Part shown: positions 1-8,556 of the stretch, in pieces
How positions within the stretch are numbered: position 1 is the stretch's first letter
Layout: every line of letters begins with the position of its first letter
DNA from: Paenibacillus sp. FSL R10-2734
GTDB lineage: Bacteria > Bacillota > Bacilli > Paenibacillales > Paenibacillaceae
NCBI RefSeq assembly: GCF_037963865.1
Contig: NZ_CP150170.1
Location: 1,860,001-1,924,000, forward strand
DNA length: 64,000 nucleotides
Direction: 5' to 3'
Position numbers and translations under genes: made by a program
The notes under the pieces: model-generated
Told to the model about the DNA's origin: nothing
Seen by the model: the letters and a program-made list of their open reading frames with translations, nothing else
Databases searched by the model: none

Positions 1-2
1 TG

Positions 3-1205
3 ATTGCGGAACAGGGGCAGAATGACTATCTGTGGCATTTTCGAGTGGGATATTCCTACTATTATTTGAATCGATATGAGGAAGCGGTGAGTGTGCTGGG
101 TATTGCCCATGACCTTGATCCGGATGATGAGAAAACAGTCATGTTTCTGAACTTCAGCCAGCGCAAGCTACGCAAAGAACAACACGCCGCAGCCAGACGG
201 GCAATCAGAGAGCAGCATAATGATTCGGGGATGGCTACAACTCCTTTTGAAGGGATGGATTTCTCCGACTTTTGGGATGATAGCGATTATGCGCTAAGAG
301 AATATGTTTCTGCCTCGCCTACGGATGAGCTGATTGCTTCTATAGAAGAAGCACTCGGTTACAAGCTTCCTGCCTCTTATATCAGTCTGATGAAGCAGCA
401 CAATGGGGGAGTTCCTTATAATACTTGTTTTCCGACGGAGGACGCGACTTCATGGGCGGAGGATCATATTGCGATTACGGGCATTATGGGCATCGGACGT
501 GAGAAAAGCTATTCACTCTGCGGCGATCTCGGCAGCCCGTTTATGATTGAGGAGTGGGGATATCCTGACATCGGCGTGGTGATTTGTGACTGCCCTTCGG
601 CAGGTCATGATGTCGTGATGCTGGATTATCGGAACTGCGGGAGGGACGGGGAACCCGAGGTGATTCATGTGGATCAGGAAGACAATTATGAGATTACGTT
701 CCTGGCCCCAGACTTCGAGACGTTTATACGCGGCCTGGTGAGTGAGGAGGAATATGACACCTCTCAAGAAGATAAAGAGGAAGATCTGCGCAAGGTAGCC
801 GTAGGCCAATTCTCGCCTTTGCTTGCGAAGCTGTGCAGTCATGTGTCTGAGGTGGATCAGCTTGAGCAAAAGATCCGTAAAGTATGTACCCGAATCGTTG
901 AAGAGAAGGGGCATTTTTCCTTTCATGCGGATGAGCTTTCTACTCTGATGTATGATGTGCAGTTCTGGCTGTACACAAGCTCTTATCCGAATACGAACCG
1001 TCAGCAATATCTGGATGTATATGAGAAAATGATCGCCTTTGGCGGCGAGTTCGGTCAAGGCGGGTATGCTCCCGGCTGGATCAGCGACTGGATAGATGGG
1101 CGAATACGGGAAGGGCTGATCGTTCAGGAAAACGGGGCGCTTTGCTTCACGGATCAAGCCCGCTCAGAAGTCATTGCACGGCTGGAAGCGGAAGCCGCAG
1201 AGTAG
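3..1205 (+). CDS. TPR plus SMI1/KNR4-domain protein, 5' end outside the window
   Basis: The frame is open to the first base of the window, so the true start lies upstream; GTG at 45 is only the first start-like codon visible. The N-terminal part reads like the end of a tetratricopeptide stretch (aromatic and Ala-rich helix, then LDPDDEKT). The middle third resembles an SMI1/KNR4 domain: a helix starting DELIASIEEALGYKLPASY, then NGGVP and a DVVMLDY core. The C-terminal third is helical and acidic with no family I recognise. SMI1/KNR4 proteins are often immunity proteins against polymorphic toxins, but no toxin gene is visible here, so a specific role is not claimed. A terminator follows 65 bp after the stop. 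Confidence 0.72.
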   Translation: MAEQGQNDYLWHFRVGYSYYYLNRYEEAVSVLGIAHDLDPDDEKTVMFLNFSQRKLRKEQHAAARRAIREQHNDSGMATTPFEGMDFSDFWDDSDYALREYVSASPTDELIASIEEALGYKLPASYISLMKQHNGGVPYNTCFPTEDATSWAEDHIAITGIMGIGREKSYSLCGDLGSPFMIEEWGYPDIGVVICDCPSAGHDVVMLDYRNCGRDGEPEVIHVDQEDNYEITFLAPDFETFIRGLVSEEEYDTSQEDKEEDLRKVAVGQFSPLLAKLCSHVSEVDQLEQKIRKVCTRIVEEKGHFSFHADELSTLMYDVQFWLYTSSYPNTNRQQYLDVYEKMIAFGGEFGQGGYAPGWISDWIDGRIREGLIVQENGALCFTDQARSEVIARLEAEAAE

Positions 1206-1269
1206 GATGTCGCCGCAACGCTAGCCTGTTGAACTATCACGTACGTTGGCTTGAATATTTCAAAGAAAG

Positions 1270-1295
1270 GGCCATCCCACAAAGGATGGCCTTTT
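1270..1295 (+). terminator. Rho-independent terminator
   Basis: Perfect 8-bp stem GGCCATCC/GGATGGCC around a 6-nt loop, followed by TTTT. It ends the SMI1/KNR4 gene. Confidence 0.75.
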
Positions 1296-1393
1296 AACTT
1301 GCCGTTACAGACAGGTGCTGAATCGTACCATAAGTAACGATAATTTTTTTGGAAATAAAGAGATAAAAGGATAGATCGAAATGTCCTAACATC

Positions 1394-2605
1394 TTAAACC
1401 GCTAATTGATCTGGTTCATTTACAGGATGACGTCCGCTTACCGCTAGCATGATTAAGGAAATAAGGATAAGTATAAAACAGAGCACAAATGAATACCGGT
1501 AACCTACAATACTAGCTAATCCACCGCCAACAAGACTACCAATCAGCCGACCGATCGTGGATGAATTTGAGTAGAGCGTGGATGCATACCCTGGCATGCT
1601 TGGAAGTAGATCCTGGATGTAGCTAATGCCAATCGCTGAAATAACGGCAACAAAAACGGCAAGCAGAATTTGGGCTGCAAGCATTTGCCACATCGTACTT
1701 GAGGTAATGACAACGAGATAATAAGCTGCTCCTAGAACGGCCCCACACATCATCAAGATTCGGTTACTGTACTTTGCACTGAGTAGACCGAGCATAATCA
1801 TAAAAGGAATTTCTAGCGCAGCACAAATACTGCTGACTAGACCGACATCGCTTGTTGTTCCCCCGAGATTGTTGGTAATAAAGAGGGCAGTATTGATGCT
1901 GCTCGTCCAGTGAGCTATATACATGAGGATCAGAATCAGAAAAGGCAGCAGGATATTACGATTCTGACCCAGTCGGAAGGTTTTTACTTTTACTTCAGCA
2001 TTATTGCTTTTTAGTTCAACATTTGATTTGAGAAATAGGAAAACCAGTAAGGCAACAAGCAGGAAAACTCCGATCGTACCCGAGAAAATCCCCTTAAATC
2101 CAACTGCGGCGATTAGCAGGGTACCGATTAAAGGACCTGAAATAAAGCCGAGAGAGAACGCAGAACGTAAGGTGGAATTAGCAAATGCAGTATCTGTAAA
2201 ATCACTCTTATTCACTGCTTCTCTAGCAATGGCGAACAATTGAGGCATCCCTGGTGCACCGAGGGCGGTGAACACAATCATGTAGATGAACAAGATCGTA
2301 AAATCCTGAATGAGCAAGTACCCGCTATAAGCCAGAGCATTACAGAGTGTGGCAACAAGGTAAATGTTTTTTCGATTCAAGCCGAGGTCAGAACGTCTTC
2401 CGATTAGCGTACTAATCCATATCCCAGCAATTAACGTGACAGCTAGAAAAACACCAAATAAACCCACAGATACGCCAAGCTGTTCCGTAAAATAAATGGA
2501 CAAGAAGGGTGCGCTGAGTGAAATCCCCATTCCCTGCAGTAGCATACATAAAAAGAGTAAGGCATAAGAGGGAATTGAAAATAGTGCAGTAAGTCGTTTA
2601 ATCAT
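1394..2605 (-). CDS. MFS transporter, sugar-efflux (SET) type
   Basis: 403-aa polytopic membrane protein with about 12 hydrophobic segments in two halves separated by a charged loop near residues 195-215. A GRRSD motif after the second segment matches the MFS loop 2-3 signature. Overall pattern and length fit SetA/SetB-like sugar or drug efflux permeases, but the substrate cannot be read from sequence. Start ATG at 2605 has GAGGAG upstream at a rather long spacing. The gene lies downstream of the aldo/keto reductase on the same strand, but a terminator between them suggests separate transcription. Confidence 0.8.
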   Translation of the reverse strand: MIKRLTALFSIPSYALLFLCMLLQGMGISLSAPFLSIYFTEQLGVSVGLFGVFLAVTLIAGIWISTLIGRRSDLGLNRKNIYLVATLCNALAYSGYLLIQDFTILFIYMIVFTALGAPGMPQLFAIAREAVNKSDFTDTAFANSTLRSAFSLGFISGPLIGTLLIAAVGFKGIFSGTIGVFLLVALLVFLFLKSNVELKSNNAEVKVKTFRLGQNRNILLPFLILILMYIAHWTSSINTALFITNNLGGTTSDVGLVSSICAALEIPFMIMLGLLSAKYSNRILMMCGAVLGAAYYLVVITSSTMWQMLAAQILLAVFVAVISAIGISYIQDLLPSMPGYASTLYSNSSTIGRLIGSLVGGGLASIVGYRYSFVLCFILILISLIMLAVSGRHPVNEPDQLAV

Positions 2606-2693
2606 GTTGTGATGTTACTCCTCTATATATCTGTTTAGATAGTCAATCTTGTTATATTATACTTGAAAAAGAGGGCAATAATCGAGATTGTAA

Positions 2694-2730
2694 ACAAAAT
2701 AGGAGCAGATAGCCTAAATGCATCTGCTCC
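2694..2730 (-). terminator. Terminator of the aldo/keto reductase gene
   Basis: 9-bp stem GGAGCAGAT/ATCTGCTCC; read on the minus strand it is followed by a T-rich tract (TATTTTGTTT). Confidence 0.65.
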
Positions 2731-2762
2731 ATATCTTAACGACTATTGTTAAATTATTGGTT

Positions 2763-2796
2763 AGTTATCTAGTTATCTAGTTATCTAGTTTTCTAG
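2763..2796. repeat. 8-bp microsatellite across the reductase stop codon
   Basis: Four tandem copies of AGTTATCT (the last one AGTTTTCT). The reductase stop codon lies in the repeat, so copy-number slippage would alter mainly the 3' untranslated part. Confidence 0.7.
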
Positions 2797-3628
2797 TACC
2801 GATCCATTTTACCATTTCAGGGTCCTGATGGGAAAAGAACAAGCTTTGTTTCGTATCTAACGCAGTAATCGATGCCATATCCTCTTGGCTTAATTCAAAA
2901 TCAAAAATATTGAAGTTTTCGATAATTCGTTCTTTACGAACAGACTTCGGAATCACAACGATATCTCTTTGAGTCAACCACCGTAAAACGACCTGGGCAA
3001 CGGATTTATTATACTTTTCAGCAATAGGTACCAATAACTCATTCTCGAACAAGTTATTTTTTCCTTCAGCAAAAGGCGCCCATGACTCAATCTGAACACC
3101 GTTCTCTTTCATGAATTTTGCATTTTCGATTTGCTGGTTGAAAGGGTGGGTTTCAACTTGGTTTACGGCAGGAACTATTTCATTATGAATAATCAAATCA
3201 ATCAGGCGATCCGCTTGAAAGTTACTTACGCCAATTGCGCGAACCTTGCCTTCACGATATAACTCCTCCATAGCTCGCCAAGAGCCATAGACATCGCCAA
3301 AGGGTTGATGAATTAAATACAAATCCAAATATTCAAGTTGCAATTTGTTCAGTGATTTCTCGAATGCTTTCTTTGTGCGCTCATAACCAGTATCCTGAAC
3401 CCAAAGCTTTGTAGTAATAAATAATTCCTCTCTTGCCACACCACTCCGTTTAATTGCCCGGCCAACTGCTTCTTCGTTTAGATAAGAGGCGGCAGTATCA
3501 ATCAGGCGATAACCCGCCATAATAGCGTCATAGACGCTTTGCTCACATTCATTTGCGTCTTGAATCTGATAAACACCAAAACCGAGTATAGGCATCTCAA
3601 CATTATTGTTCAAAACTACTTTTTGCAT
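2777..3628 (-). CDS. Aldo/keto reductase, AKR5-like
   Basis: 283-aa cytosolic NADPH-dependent oxidoreductase of the 2,5-diketo-gluconate reductase/prostaglandin F synthase-like group. Visible family features: GFGVYQI strand at the start, DTAASYLNEEAVGRAI carrying the catalytic Asp and Tyr, the Lys in FITTKLW, the His in YLIHQP, GVSNF, and the coenzyme-binding IPKSVRKERI near the C-terminus. Length is normal. It is divergent from an AraC-family gene; that arrangement often pairs a reductase with its own regulator. Substrate unknown. Confidence 0.9.
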   Translation of the reverse strand: MQKVVLNNNVEMPILGFGVYQIQDANECEQSVYDAIMAGYRLIDTAASYLNEEAVGRAIKRSGVAREELFITTKLWVQDTGYERTKKAFEKSLNKLQLEYLDLYLIHQPFGDVYGSWRAMEELYREGKVRAIGVSNFQADRLIDLIIHNEIVPAVNQVETHPFNQQIENAKFMKENGVQIESWAPFAEGKNNLFENELLVPIAEKYNKSVAQVVLRWLTQRDIVVIPKSVRKERIIENFNIFDFELSQEDMASITALDTKQSLFFSHQDPEMVKWIGTRKLDN

Positions 3629-3771
3629 GATATTACCCTCCAGTATTTTAATGATTATGTGTAAATCCTTTACGCTTTTTACATCTTAATTATGCACCAG
3701 ATGATAAAGCGACCGTTATCCCATTCATGTCAAATGTTTGCCTAATCCTCTCACTACCACTTATACATCAA

Positions 3772-3800
3772 TTGAATATGGACTATAATCAGACTATAAA
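3772..3800 (+). promoter_or_regulatory. SigA-type promoter of the AraC-family gene
   Basis: TTGAAT, 17-bp spacer, TATAAA. Transcription would start near 3807, just before the AGGAGAGG ribosome site at 3811-3818. This argues for translation starting at 3824 rather than at the in-frame ATG at 3803. Confidence 0.6.
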
Positions 3801-3823
3801 GAATGACAGAAGGAGAGGATCAA

Positions 3824-4717
3824 ATGTCTGAAATAATCACGAAACAGCAGAATGAGCTCGTAAAAATCATTGAGAGTTACTCAGAAAAGGACGGTGTTCA
3901 CCAAACGGCTATTCCATCCTTATTTTTCATGCGTGACTCGAATGCATCCGTACGCAGACATGGGGTTTACAAACCTTCCTTATGTATCGTGGTTCAAGGG
4001 GCAAAAGAGGTATGGCTGGCGCAGGAGCATTTTAGATACAGTCCTTCTGATTACCTAGTTGCGTCCGTTCACTTGCCAGTTACCGCCCAAGTCACCGAAG
4101 CCACTCCCGATGTTCCATATTTAGGTTTCAAACTTGAATTTACAACGAGTCAAATTTTAGAGGTATTACAAGATTCTGAAGTTCGAGTTTACGCTAAAGA
4201 AAATCCTAAGCGAGCCATGTTTGTTAGCCAGCTGGAGTCTTCTTTAATGGATGCGGTCCTCAGATTAGTCCGTTTGTTAGATAAGCCTAAAGATATTCCA
4301 GTGCTTGCCCCACTATTTACAAAAGAGATTCTCTACCGAGTGCTACAAGGTCAGAATGGAATTACATTGGAGCATATTGTAATGGAAGGAAGCTCGACGC
4401 ATCAAATTAGAGATGTTATTGAGCATATCATGAATAACTATGCTAGTTCTTTTCGGATTGAGGAGCTTGCCGAAATAGCGAATATGAGTGTTTCATCGTT
4501 TCATCGTTATTTTAAAGAAGTAACTGCGATGAGCCCTATTCAGTTCCAAAAACAACTGAGACTTCAGGAAGCACGTCGGCTATTACTCACCGAGTCAGCA
4601 GATGCTACTGATGTGGCATTTCGAGTAGGCTATGAGAGCCCTTCGCAATTTAGCCGTGAGTATTCCCGAATGTTTGGTTTTCCGCCTAGACAAGATATAA
4701 AGCGCTTGAGAGCATAA
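3824..4717 (+). CDS. AraC-family transcriptional regulator
   Basis: 297-aa regulator with an N-terminal AraC_N-type cupin half (FMRDSNASVRRHGVYKPSLC, IVVQGAKEVW, the strand ending SVHLPV) and a C-terminal double helix-turn-helix: first HTH in FRIEELAEIANMSVSSFHRYF, second ending VAFRVGYESPSQFSREYSRMFG. Start ATG at 3824 is chosen because AGGAGAGG sits 5 nt upstream; ATG at 3803 would add seven residues but lacks a ribosome site. The gene is divergent from the aldo/keto reductase, which is its most likely target (inference). Confidence 0.9.
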   Translation: MSEIITKQQNELVKIIESYSEKDGVHQTAIPSLFFMRDSNASVRRHGVYKPSLCIVVQGAKEVWLAQEHFRYSPSDYLVASVHLPVTAQVTEATPDVPYLGFKLEFTTSQILEVLQDSEVRVYAKENPKRAMFVSQLESSLMDAVLRLVRLLDKPKDIPVLAPLFTKEILYRVLQGQNGITLEHIVMEGSSTHQIRDVIEHIMNNYASSFRIEELAEIANMSVSSFHRYFKEVTAMSPIQFQKQLRLQEARRLLLTESADATDVAFRVGYESPSQFSREYSRMFGFPPRQDIKRLRA

Positions 4718-4837
4718 AAGGTTTAGATAAAATCAAACCACTACTAGCAATTGCCCCGGATCGAAATACTCTGAACTTCCCACTCCAGATTAAAAAAAAC
4801 TTACTGCTTTTCCTGACGAAGTAGTTATAGGCATAAT

Positions 4838-4879
4838 AAAAGACCGCTCTACTGGAATGATTTCCGGATCTGGCGGTCT
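4838..4879 (-). terminator. Minus-strand terminator of the small gene
   Basis: AGACCGC at 4841-4847 pairs with GCGGTCT at 4873-4879 around a long loop; on the minus strand TTTATT follows. It supports the small upstream gene as a real transcription unit. Confidence 0.45.
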
Positions 4880-4928
4880 CAGTTCAAGATTCTATTATAG
4901 GGTCAATCTGTATCTAAATGTGGTGAAA

Positions 4929-5111
4929 TTAATGGAATTTAACTGTCTTGATGCGAGCCTCTTCTTCATAGGTAAGTGGTTTTGGGGTTCGCGGAGTGTG
5001 CAAATGACGCTGCACGGAATATTCCATTTTTTGATAATCCTCATTGCCTGAATTCATCGTTGGATTCCAACTTGTTACCCAATTTTTAAGTTCCTTGAGT
5101 CCTGCTAGCAT
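4929..5111 (-). CDS. Small hypothetical protein, 60 aa
   Basis: Starts MLAGLKELKNWVTSWNP and ends in a basic tail; no signal peptide, membrane segment or family that I recognise. ATG at 5111 is favoured over one 10 codons upstream because AAAGGAGG followed by a second GGAGG lies directly before it. The gene has its own palindromic operator-like element (5136-5158) and a candidate terminator, so it looks like a regulated single-gene unit. Function unknown. Confidence 0.55.
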   Translation of the reverse strand: MLAGLKELKNWVTSWNPTMNSGNEDYQKMEYSVQRHLHTPRTPKPLTYEEEARIKTVKFH

Positions 5112-5135
5112 TTCCTCCAGCCTCCTTTGGCGAAG

Positions 5136-5158
5136 AAACAATATATTTTATATTGTTT
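5136..5158 (-). promoter_or_regulatory. Perfect 23-bp palindrome upstream of the small gene
   Basis: Arms AAACAATATA and TATATTGTTT are perfect 10-bp inverted repeats around TTT, ending 24 bp before the start codon. On the minus strand a TATAAT lies just upstream (about 5172-5177), so a bound repressor could block the early transcript. I cannot assign it to a known regulator. The rest of the gap to 5494 holds a 7-bp-stem hairpin (5276-5300) and the nan promoter elements. Confidence 0.5.
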
Positions 5159-5384
5159 TGGTTACGCTTTCATTATAACATAGAAATTAGTTTTTTAAAG
5201 CTGTGTCCACGGTAAAAACACAGTTTTATTAGTGAACATTGTGTGTTAATTAGGTTTTGTATGCCAACAGAAGAAAAGTGTCTCCTACAAGAGGACACTT
5301 ATGGAGAATTCAGTTAGACTGAAACAATGACCCTGAGGATTAGATTAAAGAAACTATTTTTCTATTGATGAATGCTATTGGTGG

Positions 5385-5477
5385 AAATAAATTTTATTTT
5401 TAAAAAAATAGAGAAAATAATTTACAGAATCGAATTTAAGTGATATCTTGATTATGTAGAAAAGAAGCCGTTCACAT
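5385..5477 (+). promoter_or_regulatory. nan operon promoter with palindrome and cre-like site
   Basis: Promoter TTTACA (5421-5426), 17-bp spacer, TATCTT (5444-5449). Upstream is a palindrome with arms AAATAAA/TTTATTT (5385-5399), a possible operator for the operon's RpiR-type regulator. Downstream, AGAAGCCGTTCACA (5464-5477) matches the CcpA cre consensus TGWAANCGNTNWCA except at two positions and lies just past the predicted transcription start, where CcpA would act as a roadblock. All three assignments are from pattern only. Confidence 0.45.
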
Positions 5478-5494
5478 CTTAAGGGGGATTATCA

Positions 5495-6406
5495 ATGACA
5501 CTCAACAAGTTCCACGGAATTATAGCAGCCTTCTATGCTTGCTACGATGATCAAGGAAATATTTCGGAATCCCGGACGCATGCCTTATGTGATTACTTAT
5601 TTGAAAAAGGTGTTCAAGGTGTTTATGTGGGAGGCAGCTCTGGAGAATGTATCTACCAGAGTCTGGACGAACGCAAAGCGGTGCTTAGCTACGTAGCTAA
5701 CAACCTGAAAGGTAAAATGACGCTGATCGCCCATGTGGGTGCACCTTCTACAAGAGACAGCATCGAATTAGCAAAACATGCGGCGAGCTTAGGATATGAT
5801 GCACTATCCGCAATTCCACCTATATATTTCAAATTACCTGATAGTGCAGTCTCTAAATATTGGAGCGAAATTATGGAGGCAACTCCACTACCTTTCATTA
5901 TCTATAACATTCCTCAGACTACAGGATATACACTTTCGCCAGCTTTGTTCGAAAAACTTCTTACTAATAAAAAGGTTATTGGTGTTAAAAATTCTTCTAT
6001 GCCGACTATGGATATTGAACGATTCAAAAGAGTTGGTGGAAAAGATGTAGTGGTATTTAATGGACCGGATGAACAATATGTAGCGGGAAGAATCATGGGA
6101 GCCGATGCAGGCATTGGCGGCACTTATGCTGTTATGCCGGAGCTGTTCTTGCAAGCTAATAAATTTGTACTTGGCGGCAAGTTTGAGGAAGCAGGACAAA
6201 TTCAAAGTGATATCAATGATATCATCATCGCACTTTGTTCGCTCAAGGGTGCCATGTACGCGGGAATCAAAGAGATTCTGAGCTTAAGAGGCGTAAACAT
6301 TGGTAGTGTAAGAGCACCGCTTGAAGGTATAGCGGCTGAAGATGCTGCTCCAATCGCAGATATTATGAAACTGATTGATCAAGCCATCGAAAAATATTGT
6401 GGCTAA
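5495..6406 (+). CDS. nanA: N-acetylneuraminate lyase
   Basis: 303-aa (beta/alpha)8 class I aldolase that cleaves N-acetylneuraminate to N-acetylmannosamine and pyruvate. The carboxylate-binding GGSSGE is at 46-51. Tyr137 (in YNIPQTTGY) and the Schiff-base Lys165 (in VIGVKNSS) fall at the same numbers as in the E. coli enzyme. Start ATG follows GGGGGA. It is the first gene of a nine-gene operon and is followed with a short overlap by an SGNH esterase. Confidence 0.95.
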   Translation: MTLNKFHGIIAAFYACYDDQGNISESRTHALCDYLFEKGVQGVYVGGSSGECIYQSLDERKAVLSYVANNLKGKMTLIAHVGAPSTRDSIELAKHAASLGYDALSAIPPIYFKLPDSAVSKYWSEIMEATPLPFIIYNIPQTTGYTLSPALFEKLLTNKKVIGVKNSSMPTMDIERFKRVGGKDVVVFNGPDEQYVAGRIMGADAGIGGTYAVMPELFLQANKFVLGGKFEEAGQIQSDINDIIIALCSLKGAMYAGIKEILSLRGVNIGSVRAPLEGIAAEDAAPIADIMKLIDQAIEKYCG

Positions 6407-7052
6407 TACAAAGAAGAGAACGATTGTATGCTTTGGCGATTCTAATACTTGGGGCTATGACGCAGAGACAGACCATCGATTTAATGATGAAATACGATGG
6501 ACTGGCCTGCTCCATACAGAGCTAGGCGACGCTTACCGTGTCATAGAAGAAGGGCTTCCTGGTAGAACCAGTGTCAGTGAAGATCCATTATTTGAAGGGT
6601 TAGCCGGAATATCATACCTCTATCCATGCCTCATGTCACATGCACCACTAGACTTGGTTGTGATCATGCTTGGGACGAATGATACGAAAGAAAGATTTGC
6701 ACTGACTTCTTATAACATCGCACAAGGTATCGTCAGACTCGCTCTTAAAGCTAGAGCGAGTGGGGCGGGACTAGATGGAAAGGCTCCAGAAGTGCTAGTA
6801 ATCGCACCGCCCCCTATTGGGGCAGCGTATATCCATACTCCTATCGGTAAGTCAATGGGAAGTAATTGTAGCGAGAAATCTATAGAGCTTTCTGAGCATC
6901 TTGCAGCTTTGCTTACGGGGACAGATATTCACTTTATGGACTCCAGAGAAGATGTATCGATGAATGAAATTGACTATATGCATCTGGATCAGCAAGGACA
7001 CCGGAATATGGCAGATTTAGTTCAGTATCATGTCAAACGGATTTTAAATTAG
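6399..7052 (+). CDS. SGNH/GDSL hydrolase, candidate sialate O-acetylesterase
   Basis: About 217 aa, cytosolic (no signal peptide). Block I is FGDSNTWGYD with nucleophile Ser15, block III is GTND, and the catalytic Asp/His pair lies in EIDYMHLDQQGH. The fold group resembles arylesterase/lysophospholipase L1-like esterases. Start GTG at 6399 overlaps the nanA stop by 8 nt and implies translational coupling; an in-frame TTG at 6375 would also work. Position between the lyase and the sugar transporter suggests it strips O-acetyl groups from imported sialic acids, the job of NanS in E. coli, but the specificity is inferred from context only. Confidence 0.82.
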   Translation: MANTKKRTIVCFGDSNTWGYDAETDHRFNDEIRWTGLLHTELGDAYRVIEEGLPGRTSVSEDPLFEGLAGISYLYPCLMSHAPLDLVVIMLGTNDTKERFALTSYNIAQGIVRLALKARASGAGLDGKAPEVLVIAPPPIGAAYIHTPIGKSMGSNCSEKSIELSEHLAALLTGTDIHFMDSREDVSMNEIDYMHLDQQGHRNMADLVQYHVKRILN

Positions 7053-7065
7053 GGGAGGATTATCA

Positions 7066-8472
7066 ATGAAAAAGAAGCGTTTACTCTCGACAATGGCTGC
7101 ATTAATGGTAATTGTTTCACTAGTTTCAGGATGCTCTGGTAATAACGCAGCAAGCTCTAACAAATCCGATACTACTTCTAAATCAGGCAAGGAAAAAGTG
7201 GCCATTAAAGTATGGCTGACCCCTCAATGGAAGGGTGTTGTGGATGCAACAGAAAGCGGTGCTGACTATGATAGCTTCCTTAAGGCCGCTGCTGAGAAAT
7301 TCAAGGCACAATATGATAAATATGATGCTGACATTCAGGTCGAAGTTATTGCCGGAGATCAGCGCGACCAACTCCTCAATGTTAACCTGAGCGGAGGAAC
7401 TCCGCCGAATGTCTTCTTTGAAAGCGTATTCCCAATGGGCGATTATGTTCACCGTGGAGCGTTGGAGCCTTTGACAGATATCATCGATGAGGACGCAAAA
7501 AGTGATATCGCACAAAATTACTGGGATGCTGTAACGTTTGGAAAAGATGTCTATTTCTATCCATTCCAACACAATCCAGGCACCTTGGTTTATAACGCAG
7601 ACATGTTTAAAGCAGCAGGTTTAGAAAAGTTCGTTGGTGGAGAATCAGAAATCAAGACTTGGAACTTGGATGAATATCAACAAATCTTGGATGGTCTGAA
7701 AAATGATCTTCCGAAGGACAAATATTCAAATGCCTACCCAATGGCATTGTACGCAGTGAATAACCAAGGAGATACATGGAATCTTGCATACTTAAGAATG
7801 TTCGGCAATCAGTTCTTTGATGATAAAGGAAACATTATTCTGAATGATGCGAATGGAGTTAAAGCTGCTACATGGCTGAAAAAACTATATGACGGTGGAT
7901 ATACAAATCCAGGTGCAGAATCTGTATCCTCTAATGATGCCAATGCCATGTTCCAGAATCAGCAGCTAGCGATCAGTTTCACCAATCCGATCTTGTTCAA
8001 TGGAACAAAAGCAAATATGGAATCCGGCACGTCTCCAAAGTTTGATATACGTCTTGCTAATATTCCGTCTGAAAGCGGAGATCCACTATCCTTTACTTAT
8101 GTAGTGGGTGCAAGTGTATTCAAGTCTAAAGATGCGAAGAAGACTGAAGTCGCTAAAGATTTCGTGAAGTTCTTCTCAAGTGATCCTGAACTAGTTAAAT
8201 CTTCTAAGAATGGTATTCCTGTGAGAAGCTCCGTGGCCGAAGAACTTAAATCGGAGAATCCTCTCTTTGCTGCTTATGATGCCAATTCAAAATATTTGTT
8301 TAACTTCACGGGCAACGTTCCAGGATATAGCCAATTAAGAGAAGTTTTGTACCCTGCTCTTCAGGCACTTTACATGGGTTCTAAAACACCAGAACAATTT
8401 GTAGAAGAGTATCAAACGAGTGGTAATAAAGTGATTGACACGAATAAAGCTAGCTCTGTAATTTTCCAATAA
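7066..8472 (+). CDS. CUT1 ABC transporter substrate-binding lipoprotein (sialic acid)
   Basis: 468-aa extracellular binding protein (SBP_bac_1 type). Lipoprotein signal: KKKR, hydrophobic stretch, then lipobox LVSGC with the acylated Cys at 23. A low-complexity Ser/Asn/Lys linker precedes the mature domain. GGGGAGG lies before ATG. Two permeases follow, so this is the capture component of an ABC importer. The surrounding nan genes make sialic acid the expected ligand (inference). Confidence 0.9.
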   Translation: MKKKRLLSTMAALMVIVSLVSGCSGNNAASSNKSDTTSKSGKEKVAIKVWLTPQWKGVVDATESGADYDSFLKAAAEKFKAQYDKYDADIQVEVIAGDQRDQLLNVNLSGGTPPNVFFESVFPMGDYVHRGALEPLTDIIDEDAKSDIAQNYWDAVTFGKDVYFYPFQHNPGTLVYNADMFKAAGLEKFVGGESEIKTWNLDEYQQILDGLKNDLPKDKYSNAYPMALYAVNNQGDTWNLAYLRMFGNQFFDDKGNIILNDANGVKAATWLKKLYDGGYTNPGAESVSSNDANAMFQNQQLAISFTNPILFNGTKANMESGTSPKFDIRLANIPSESGDPLSFTYVVGASVFKSKDAKKTEVAKDFVKFFSSDPELVKSSKNGIPVRSSVAEELKSENPLFAAYDANSKYLFNFTGNVPGYSQLREVLYPALQALYMGSKTPEQFVEEYQTSGNKVIDTNKASSVIFQ

Positions 8473-8496
8473 TCTAGGACAGATAAACAATACACG

Positions 8497-8540
8497 ATTA
8501 ACAGCCTTTAGAGTCTGAAGAGGCTCCAGGGGCTGTTAAT
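8497..8540 (+). terminator. Intercistronic hairpin after the binding-protein gene
   Basis: 10-bp stem ATTAACAGCC/GGCTGTTAAT with an inner stem GAGTCT/AGGCTC and no T-run. Such hairpins commonly stabilise or partly terminate the transcript so that the binding protein exceeds the permeases. Confidence 0.6.
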
Positions 8541-8556
8541 TAGAAAGGTAAACGAT

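Noticed and set aside
513..1157. 214-codon ORF antisense to the SMI1/KNR4 gene
   Set aside because: No ribosome site and no recognisable domain; it mirrors a well-supported gene.
3803..3823. Longer start (ATG 3803) for the AraC-family gene
   Set aside because: It would lie upstream of or at the predicted transcription start, and the ribosome site AGGAGAGG serves ATG 3824.
5276..5300. Terminator in the gap before nanA
   Set aside because: 7-bp stem AAGTGTC/GACACTT has no T-run on the plus strand and no gene to terminate on the minus strand.
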